Below, one piece after another: positions 15,740 through 21,450 of a stretch of DNA of 21,450 bases. The notes beneath the pieces are model-generated. The model searched no databases. It saw only the letters and a program-made list of their open reading frames with translations, and was not told the origin of the DNA. Source of the DNA: an uncultured Oscillospiraceae bacterium. Lineage in GTDB: Bacteria; Bacillota; Clostridia; Oscillospirales; JAAYXM01. Every line of letters begins with the position of its first letter. The stretch's first letter is position 1. Both the position numbers and the translations under genes were made by a program. The DNA lies in the NCBI GenBank assembly GCA_934446465.1, contig CAKSEF010000025.1:1-21450 (forward strand), read 5' to 3'.

Positions 15740-18382
15740 ATGACAGGCAACTTTAACCTTCCGGTAGAAATAGCCGGCGTAAAATTTAGAAACCCGTTCT
15801 ATGTAGCATCGGGTCCGACGACGAAGTCGGTAGAGCAGCTCAAGAAAATCGAGGAGTGCGGCTGGGGCGCCGCGAGCATTAAGCTCACAATCGACCCGCC
15901 CCCCTACATCAACCGCGTACCGCGCTACGCAGTGTTTAAGGACCGTAACGCACTCTGCTTCACAGCGGAAAAGCGCCTTAAGTTCCAGGACGGACTCAAG
16001 CTCGTCCGCGACGCAAAGAAAGTCCTTAAGGGCGATCTTAAGCTCTTCGCCAACATTACATATGCAGGCGATAAGGGCGCAGCAGGCTGGGTAAACATGG
16101 CTGTCGAATTTGAGAAGGCAGGCGCTGACGTAATCGAGCTCAATATGTGCTGCCCGAATATGTCATTTAACCTCCAGCTCTCCAAGGGCGACGAGAACGC
16201 TTCAGCGGTTAAGACGGGCGCAAGCCTCGGTCAGAACCCCGATGCCGTTTCGGAAATTGTCCGCGAGATTAAGAAGAAGATAAGCATTCCGCTTTTCGTA
16301 AAGCTCACTCCTGAGGGAGGAAAGATTGCACACGTTGCAACCGCGCTCTATGCTGCAGGTGCGGACGCTGTCGGCGGAACTTCAAACCGCCTTGCAATTC
16401 CTCCGATAAACCTTGACAATCCGGGTGCTGCTCCGTATCACCTCCAGGACGAGATAAGCATGTCCTGCCATTGCGGACAGTGGGTAAAGCCTCTTGCACT
16501 CCGTGATACATACGAAATCAGAAAGATTAACGGACCCGAGCCGAAGATTATGATGGCGGGAGGTATCCGCAACTGGCGCGATGCCGTCGAGATGTTTATG
16601 TGCGGTGCGGATATGATTGGTATCTGCTCCGAGACGCTCATGTCCGGCTATAACTTCATCGGCGACTTAATCGACGGTGTACGTGACTTCATGGCAACTC
16701 ACGGATACAGCACAACACGCGATATGCGCGACCTCATTCTCCCGCACGTAAGAAGTGCCGCAGAGGTTACGCTCTATAAGGGCTACTCGCACATCAAGGG
16801 CAGACTCTATGCTCCGTGTAAGAGCGCATGCCCCGCACATATCCCCGCACAGGGCTATGTAAACATGATAGCACGCAAGGACTTCAAGCGCGCCTATGAG
16901 CTCATCGTGAACGCAGCTCCGCTCATGAGCATCTGCGGTCAGGTATGCAGCCACCCGTGCGAGCTTGCATGTACGCGCGGAATTACGGGACGTTCAATCC
17001 AGATTCGCGACCTTAAGAGATTCACTCTCGAGCAGGCTAAGAAGAACGGCTGGAAGCCCGAAATCAATAAGGCAAAAGCAAACGGCAAGAAGGTTGCGGT
17101 TATCGGTGCAGGCCCGGCAGGCATCTCCGCTGCATTCTATCTTGCTAAGGCAGGTTATGAAGTAACGGTATTTGAAAAAGAGTCCTACCTCGGCGGTATG
17201 CTCCGCTTCGCAATCCCCGATTTCCGTCTCAATAAGAGCGCAATCGACGATGAAATCGCAGTTCTTAAGGAACTCGGCGTTTCGTTCAAGACGGGTGTTG
17301 CATACGGCAAGGACATTACGGCAGAAAGCCTTAAGAAGGACGGCTATTCCGCAGTATTCGCAGGAATCGGCGCTCAGGACGGACGTCTCCCCGGCGTTAA
17401 GGGCGAGGACGCAAAGGGCGTTGTAAGCGCAGTTAAGTTCCTCAAGTCCGTATATGACGGCGAGAAAGTCGAAATCGGAAACGATGTCGTTGTTCTCGGC
17501 GGCGGCTTCACGGCTGTTGACGCTGCGAGAACGGCACGCCGTCTCGGTGCAAAGAATGTATACATCGCATATCGCCGTACACGCGACGAAATGCCCGCAA
17601 CAGGCGAGGAAATCGCAGAAGCAGAGGCAGAGGGCGTAAAGATTATGTACCTCGTCGCTCCGACTGAGATTATCGCAAAGAACGGTAAGGTTTCCGCAAT
17701 CGGTATGACAACTCAGGTTCTCGGCGATGCTGACGCAAGCGGCCGCCGCCGTCCGGAGGAAGTCAAGGGTGCAGAGTTCACTCTCGCCTGCGACACAGTC
17801 ATCTCCGCTATCGGTCAGGTTCCCGATACAGACGCTGCAAAAGACCTTAAGACAGCTAAGAACGGCATGGTATCAGTTGATAAGGATATGTCGGTCGACG
17901 GATTTGTTTTCGCAGGCGGCGACGCTGTTGAAGTACGCAACATCATCTCCGCTGTCGCAGACGGCCGCCGTGCGGCATACTGCATCGACTATAAGCTCAC
18001 AAACGGCGCTCCCTCACTCGAGGAAGTTCCCGTTGCTCCGCAGGTTGACCCGTATAAGGTTCTCCGCCGCAACCCGTACTTCACGGATAACGGCCCGATT
18101 GACCTCGATACAAAGAGCGGCGCAGAGAGAGTTAAGAACTTTGAGACATTCCGCCGCGTAATGACGGAAGACGAAGCTATCGCAGAAGCTTCACGCTGTC
18201 TCAAGTGCGGATGCGGCGAAGGCTGCCAGCTCTGCCGCGATATATGCACAGACTTTGCAATCGATATTGCGGAGGACGACCGCGTAGAAATAAACAAGGA
18301 TAAGTGCGTAGCCTGCGGAATGTGCTATAACCGCTGCCCGAACGGCAACATCGAGATGATAAACCTCGAAGTCAAGGCATAA
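15740..18382 (+). CDS. Multidomain NAD(P)H/FAD/FMN/4Fe-4S oxidoreductase related to dihydropyrimidine dehydrogenase
   Basis: An 880-residue protein in three parts. Residues 1-345 form an FMN barrel like PreA and dihydroorotate dehydrogenase: GWGAASIKL with Lys48, IELNMCCPN with Asn135 and Cys138, PLFVKLTP (184-191), AGGIRNWRDA (273-282). Residues 355-760 are like PreT/GltD: iron-sulfur cysteines 360, 364, 399, 403, 407, 411, FAD site VIGAGPAG (454-461), NAD(P)H site VLGGGFTAVDAA (585-596) with YRR (611-613), and FVFAGGDAV. Residues 817-880 hold cysteines 820, 823, 825, 829, 832, 836 and CVACGMCYNRCP (856-867), a two-cluster ferredoxin. Electrons probably run from NAD(P)H via FAD and clusters to FMN and then a substrate. 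In animal DPD the barrel follows the FAD module; here it comes first. AGGAGG lies eight bases before the ATG. Substrate unknown; uracil is only one candidate. Confidence 0.9.
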   Translation: MTGNFNLPVEIAGVKFRNPFYVASGPTTKSVEQLKKIEECGWGAASIKLTIDPPPYINRVPRYAVFKDRNALCFTAEKRLKFQDGLKLVRDAKKVLKGDLKLFANITYAGDKGAAGWVNMAVEFEKAGADVIELNMCCPNMSFNLQLSKGDENASAVKTGASLGQNPDAVSEIVREIKKKISIPLFVKLTPEGGKIAHVATALYAAGADAVGGTSNRLAIPPINLDNPGAAPYHLQDEISMSCHCGQWVKPLALRDTYEIRKINGPEPKIMMAGGIRNWRDAVEMFMCGADMIGICSETLMSGYNFIGDLIDGVRDFMATHGYSTTRDMRDLILPHVRSAAEVTLYKGYSHIKGRLYAPCKSACPAHIPAQGYVNMIARKDFKRAYELIVNAAPLMSICGQVCSHPCELACTRGITGRSIQIRDLKRFTLEQAKKNGWKPEINKAKANGKKVAVIGAGPAGISAAFYLAKAGYEVTVFEKESYLGGMLRFAIPDFRLNKSAIDDEIAVLKELGVSFKTGVAYGKDITAESLKKDGYSAVFAGIGAQDGRLPGVKGEDAKGVVSAVKFLKSVYDGEKVEIGNDVVVLGGGFTAVDAARTARRLGAKNVYIAYRRTRDEMPATGEEIAEAEAEGVKIMYLVAPTEIIAKNGKVSAIGMTTQVLGDADASGRRRPEEVKGAEFTLACDTVISAIGQVPDTDAAKDLKTAKNGMVSVDKDMSVDGFVFAGGDAVEVRNIISAVADGRRAAYCIDYKLTNGAPSLEEVPVAPQVDPYKVLRRNPYFTDNGPIDLDTKSGAERVKNFETFRRVMTEDEAIAEASRCLKCGCGEGCQLCRDICTDFAIDIAEDDRVEINKDKCVACGMCYNRCPNGNIEMINLEVKA

Positions 18383-18395
18383 TCGGATCTATAAA

Positions 18396-18424
18396 GCGTG
18401 CGCGCCGTTTTCCGGGGCGCACGC
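18396..18424 (+). repeat. GC-rich hairpin between the flavoprotein and SDR genes
   Basis: GCGTGCGC (18396-18403) pairs with GCGCACGC (18417-18424), and an inner CCG/CGG can extend the stem. No U-run follows, so it is unlikely to terminate transcription. It may mark an mRNA processing or stability site inside the operon. Confidence 0.55.
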
Positions 18425-18461
18425 AAAGCAAATATAATAAATCTAAATATGGAAAGGTATC

Positions 18462-19289
18462 GTGAGTAATATGAGCAATATGTTTTCACTTGAAGGCAAG
18501 GTTGCCGTAGTAACAGGCGCCGGCGGCGTTCTCTGCGGCGAAATTTCAAAGGGTCTTGCACGTGCGGGAGCAAAGGTTGCGCTCCTTGACCTCCGCCCCG
18601 ATATGGCTGAGAAAGCTGCGGCGGAAATCCGTGCGGAAGGCTATGAAGCAGCCGCATTTATGTGCAACGTTCTCGAGCGCGAGAGCATTGAAAAGGCAAA
18701 AGACGAGGTTCTTGCCAAGTTCGGAAAGGTTGACATTCTCTTAAACGGCGCAGGCGGAAACAAGCCCGACTGCACAACAGGTCCCGACATGTCATTCTTC
18801 GATATCCCGCAGGCATCGGTACAGTGGGTATTTAACCTCAATATCCTCGGAACAATTCTTCCGACACAGGTTTTCGGTAAGCTCTTTGCAGAGCAGGATT
18901 CGGGCTGTGTTGTAAACATAAGCTCCATGTCAGCATTCCACCCGCTCACACGTACAGTCGCATACTCTGCGGCTAAGGCGGCCGTTTCAAACTTCACGGA
19001 GTGGATGGCGGTTCACTTCAATCAGGAATACTCAAAGAAAATCCGCGTAAATGCGATTGCTCCGGGATTCCTTCTCACACAGCAGAACTACTACCTCATG
19101 GTAGATGAAAAGACGGGCGGAAATACACCGCGCGGCGAGAAGGTTCTTGCAAAAACTCCTATGGACCGCTTCGGCAAGCCGGAAGAGCTCGTCGGCGGAG
19201 TAATTTACCTCTGCTCAGACGCCGCTTCATTTGTAAACGGCACGGTTCTTGCAATCGACGGCGGATATAACGCATATTCGGGAGTCTAA
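18462..19289 (+). CDS. Short-chain dehydrogenase/reductase, D-mannonate-oxidoreductase-like
   Basis: Classical SDR of 275 residues. Seen here: cofactor loop VVTGAGGVLCG (16-26), LNGAGGN (94-100), Asn127, catalytic Ser155, and YSAAK with Tyr168 and Lys172. DLRPD after the second strand suggests NAD(H) preference through the Asp. The second half, with PGFLLTQQNYYLM, KTPMDRFGKPEELVGGV and the ending IDGGYNAYSGV, resembles the SDR-type fructuronate reductases / D-mannonate oxidoreductases (B. subtilis YjmF group). Reduction of a keto sugar acid is thus a reasonable guess, not a proof. Start choice: GGAAAGG (18451-18457) is four bases from GTG at 18462 and 13 from an ATG at 18471; either is possible. 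Third gene of the operon. Confidence 0.9.
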   Translation: MSNMSNMFSLEGKVAVVTGAGGVLCGEISKGLARAGAKVALLDLRPDMAEKAAAEIRAEGYEAAAFMCNVLERESIEKAKDEVLAKFGKVDILLNGAGGNKPDCTTGPDMSFFDIPQASVQWVFNLNILGTILPTQVFGKLFAEQDSGCVVNISSMSAFHPLTRTVAYSAAKAAVSNFTEWMAVHFNQEYSKKIRVNAIAPGFLLTQQNYYLMVDEKTGGNTPRGEKVLAKTPMDRFGKPEELVGGVIYLCSDAASFVNGTVLAIDGGYNAYSGV

Positions 19290-19306
19290 TCAGGCAGGTA
19301 AAGCTT

Positions 19307-20896
19307 ATGAAACTGTACATAAACGGTAAGTTCCACACAATGAGCGAAGTCGGAAGTGTACACTCCGCTCTCCTTGAGGGAGAGGGGAAAATTATCGAGC
19401 TTGGCAAAAGCGAAGATTTGGTATCAAAGTACCCCGAGGCCGAAGTAATCGACCTCGGGGGAAAAACTGTCATACCGGGAATTATCGATACGCATACACA
19501 CATCTTCGCCGCCGCTTACAGCGAAATGATAAGTGAAATTCCAATTCATAAGAGCGTTGAGTCGCTCCTATCCGACCTTAAAACGCGCGCGTCAAATACG
19601 CCTGACGGCGAGTGGATTGTGTATAAAAACACATACCCGCTCAGACTTCGCGAGCTTCGTTATCCCACGCTCTCGGAGCTTGATTCCGCAAGCCCCGCAA
19701 ACCCCGTCATAGTTGACGGCTACTATTCCGCGCAGCTAAATTCAAAGGCGCTTTCCATGATAGATTTGAGCGCGCTCCCGCAAGGAGCGGAAGCGCTCAG
19801 AAGAGATGACGGAAGCCTGACGGGGATTATAACCTGCGCAAGTTCGTATCTCTCGCAGTTTTCCGAGCGCGCGGGCGGGGACAAACGCGAAAGCCTTAAA
19901 AAGCTTATGCGTATGTATAACGAACTCGGCATGACGATGGCAGTTGTCGGAATGTGTACGCTTGACGATATTCGCCTTATGCGTGAGCTGTACGACTGCG
20001 GTGAGCAAACCGTCAGAACACGGTACACTCTCCCCGCCGTTGAAAAAATCGCCGAAACCGCACTTGCAATCGACTGCGGAGACCGTGAAACCGCGCGCGT
20101 GTCATTTCTTAAAAACTTTCTCGACGGCGGATTCCTCACGGGAACGGCTTATATGGAATACCCGTATAAGAACGTAGAACGTGTGTTTTCCATAGACACT
20201 CATGGAAAAGACAGCTTCGGAATGATACTTTACAGCGAAAAAGAGATTGCGGACAGTATAAAACTTGCAAGAAAATACGGTTTGCAATACGGGGCGCACG
20301 ATGTCGGAAGCGGTGCAACGAAAAGACTCATATCGGCGTATAAGTCGGTAAACGCCGAAAGCCCAATTAAGGGCGAGCGCCATGCTCTTATCCACGCTGA
20401 CTTCCTCGATGAGGACATGGCACGGGACGCAAACGAAATGGGACTCTCGGTGCTTTTTCAGCCGGCATGGCATTATATGGACGCGCCGGCTCTCGACGAG
20501 GTGCTTGACAAACGCGATGCGGAACGCTTCATGAACTATGAAATTATTTCGTCATGCGAGCTTGCCGCCGCGGGGAGCGACCATATGGTAAAGCATGATT
20601 CCTTTGAGTCGGTCAATCCGTATAACCCGTTTCTCGGTATGTACAATATGGCAACCTGCAAGTCGCACGACGGCAAGACCTACGGCACGGAAAGACTTTC
20701 GCGCGAACAGGCGCTTGCGTACTATACGCGCGAAGCTGCGCGCGCGACGTTCGACGAGAACACGCTCGGAACTCTTGAGGAGGGAAAACGTGCGGATTTT
20801 GCCGTGCTCAATAAGGACTATTTCTCGTGCGATGATGAAGAAATAAAAGATATATGCTCAGTAATGACCGTTGTAAACGGAAAAAATGTACTGTAA
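19307..20896 (+). CDS. Amidohydrolase, YtcJ/NfdA type
   Basis: Amidohydrolase-superfamily protein of 529 residues. Seen here: an N-terminal beta domain (MKLYINGKFHTM), metal motif IDTHTHI (His63, His65), FLKNFLDGG (267-275), AHDVGSGATKR (His331), RHALIHADFL (His363), AAGSDHMV (Asp425), and the C-terminal GTLEEGKRADFAVL strand that closes the beta domain. This order matches amidohydrolase_3 proteins such as YtcJ and N-substituted formamide deformylase. They hydrolyse amide, imide or related C-N bonds. It is the last gene of the operon, 17 bases after the SDR gene, with a weak ribosome binding site. Unlike the three upstream genes, its Lys codons are mostly AAA and its codon use matches the surrounding genome. 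No signal peptide, so it is cytoplasmic. Confidence 0.9.
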   Translation: MKLYINGKFHTMSEVGSVHSALLEGEGKIIELGKSEDLVSKYPEAEVIDLGGKTVIPGIIDTHTHIFAAAYSEMISEIPIHKSVESLLSDLKTRASNTPDGEWIVYKNTYPLRLRELRYPTLSELDSASPANPVIVDGYYSAQLNSKALSMIDLSALPQGAEALRRDDGSLTGIITCASSYLSQFSERAGGDKRESLKKLMRMYNELGMTMAVVGMCTLDDIRLMRELYDCGEQTVRTRYTLPAVEKIAETALAIDCGDRETARVSFLKNFLDGGFLTGTAYMEYPYKNVERVFSIDTHGKDSFGMILYSEKEIADSIKLARKYGLQYGAHDVGSGATKRLISAYKSVNAESPIKGERHALIHADFLDEDMARDANEMGLSVLFQPAWHYMDAPALDEVLDKRDAERFMNYEIISSCELAAAGSDHMVKHDSFESVNPYNPFLGMYNMATCKSHDGKTYGTERLSREQALAYYTREAARATFDENTLGTLEEGKRADFAVLNKDYFSCDDEEIKDICSVMTVVNGKNVL

Positions 20897-20897
20897 A

Positions 20898-20930
20898 AAA
20901 TGCCGGCGGAGAATCCTCCCGCCGGCATTT
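20898..20930. terminator. Terminator shared by the redox operon and the convergent small gene
   Basis: AAATGCCGGCGG (20898-20909) pairs perfectly with CCGCCGGCATTT (20919-20930) around a nine-base loop. On the minus strand a run of six U follows, so termination is strongest for the leftward gene. The plus side has only three U. Confidence 0.8.
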
Positions 20931-20975
20931 CTGCGCCTTGATTTGGTGATAATTGCAATTTATTGCTTTGTTAAG

Positions 20976-21443
20976 TCAATTTTTATCTAAACTTCGTTTG
21001 ATTTCATATAACCTGCTTGAAATAAGCTCTGCTTTTCCTATAAGCGTCGCAAAACCTATTAAAAGCGAGCCGGACACAATACCTACCCATGTCCATAAAA
21101 GAAAAGCCAGGAATGACTCTTCTGCCGTTGCTAATATGATTCCGGCAATAATGCCCGCAACAATCTCAACTATTCCGGCAGCATACAAGACATAATAAGC
21201 GCTGCTTTCAACGGCATATGTAGGACGGTAGCTTGTTGAATGGCCTGTATTTGAGTTTTGTCCCTGCCTATATGAAGTCAGTCCTGTATTTTGGGAGTAA
21301 GTTCCTTCGTAAATTCGTATGCCTGATTTTTCTACACATTCGGCGCAGCCTTGGCAGAGTATTTTACTTTGTTTCTGATTTCCGACTTCAATAACATAGG
21401 ATTTTACGTCAGTTTCTTTTCCGCAGGATGAACACGTTGCCAT
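20976..21443 (-). CDS. Small membrane protein with an N-terminal zinc ribbon
   Basis: A 155-residue protein. The N-terminus has CSSC (Cys4, Cys7) and CQGCAEC (Cys30, Cys33, Cys36), a likely zinc ribbon. A polar Ser/Thr/Tyr/Gln-rich linker follows (about 47-80). Two hydrophobic segments come next (about 83-106 and 109-134), then a basic tail. I recognise no characterised family. The ATG at 21443 is only seven bases from the window edge, so its ribosome binding site and promoter cannot be seen and an earlier start is possible. The gene is visibly more AT-rich than all its neighbours, which may mean recent acquisition or weak selection. It ends towards the shared terminator. Confidence 0.75.
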   Translation of the reverse strand: MATCSSCGKETDVKSYVIEVGNQKQSKILCQGCAECVEKSGIRIYEGTYSQNTGLTSYRQGQNSNTGHSTSYRPTYAVESSAYYVLYAAGIVEIVAGIIAGIILATAEESFLAFLLWTWVGIVSGSLLIGFATLIGKAELISSRLYEIKRSLDKN

Positions 21444-21450
21444 AATAATT

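Noticed and set aside
16205..16240. Loss of the catalytic cysteine at the LGQNPD segment of the flavoprotein
   Set aside because: The DPD active-site cysteine lies in the earlier SCPH motif, which aligns with Cys138 here, so the residue is present.
18396..18424. A terminator after the flavoprotein gene
   Set aside because: No U-run follows the hairpin, and no convincing new promoter precedes the SDR gene (a TATAAT at 18433 lacks a -35).
1..21450. CRISPR arrays, tRNA or rRNA genes, insertion sequences
   Set aside because: I saw no regularly spaced repeats, no cloverleaf with a matching anticodon stem, and no transposase or terminal inverted repeats.

Overview
The window looks like chromosomal DNA from an anaerobic Bacillota, most likely an uncultivated gut-type member of the Clostridia. 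The grounds are AddAB recombination genes in addB-addA order, a single-chain (glyQS-type) glycyl-tRNA synthetase without a T-box leader, strong GGAGG ribosome binding sites, TTGnnn/TATAAT promoters with 17-base spacers, and proteins rich in 4Fe-4S clusters. Base composition is close to half G+C in most genes. The genetic code looks standard: TAA, TAG and TGA all end genes. I see no tRNA, rRNA, CRISPR array, insertion sequence or phage gene.

Layout. (1) 1-484: the left edge carries a minus-strand leader with strong inverted repeats and a ribosome binding site for a gene lying just outside. Next is a broken BlaI/MecI-type repressor gene whose promoter and two dyad operators are still intact, then a 34-base palindromic terminator. 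(2) 485-7265, minus: addB and addA overlap and form a double-strand-break repair operon. (3) 7393-8430, plus: an IMPACT/YigZ-family gene and a small lipoprotein gene, expressed divergently from addBA. (4) 8467-9846, minus: glyS with its own promoter. (5) 9922-14408 (probably starting near 14444), minus: ATP-grasp ligase, PHP phosphoesterase, polysaccharide deacetylase with SLH-like repeats, and CDF metal transporter, with spacings of 3 to 12 bases, so probably one operon. (6) 14409-14628: an AT-rich divergent promoter region. (7) 14629-20896, plus: a four-gene metabolic operon encoding a Gfo/Idh/MocA oxidoreductase, an 880-residue flavin/iron-sulfur oxidoreductase, an SDR related to D-mannonate oxidoreductase, and a YtcJ-type amidohydrolase. 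(8) 20976-21443, minus: a small zinc-ribbon membrane protein on more AT-rich DNA.

The most interesting part is region 7. Its central enzyme joins the parts of dihydropyrimidine dehydrogenase in an unusual order: FMN barrel, then PreT/GltD-like NAD(P)H-FAD module, then ferredoxin. It keeps the catalytic cysteine motif, but the residues that hold the pyrimidine appear changed. Together with two sugar- or polyol-type dehydrogenases and an amidohydrolase, this suggests a reductive catabolic pathway with an unknown substrate. The first three genes also have codon use typical of high expression. Other points worth checking are the start of the ATP-grasp gene, where the family N-terminus has no ATG, GTG or TTG codon in frame, and the decayed BlaI gene behind intact operators.
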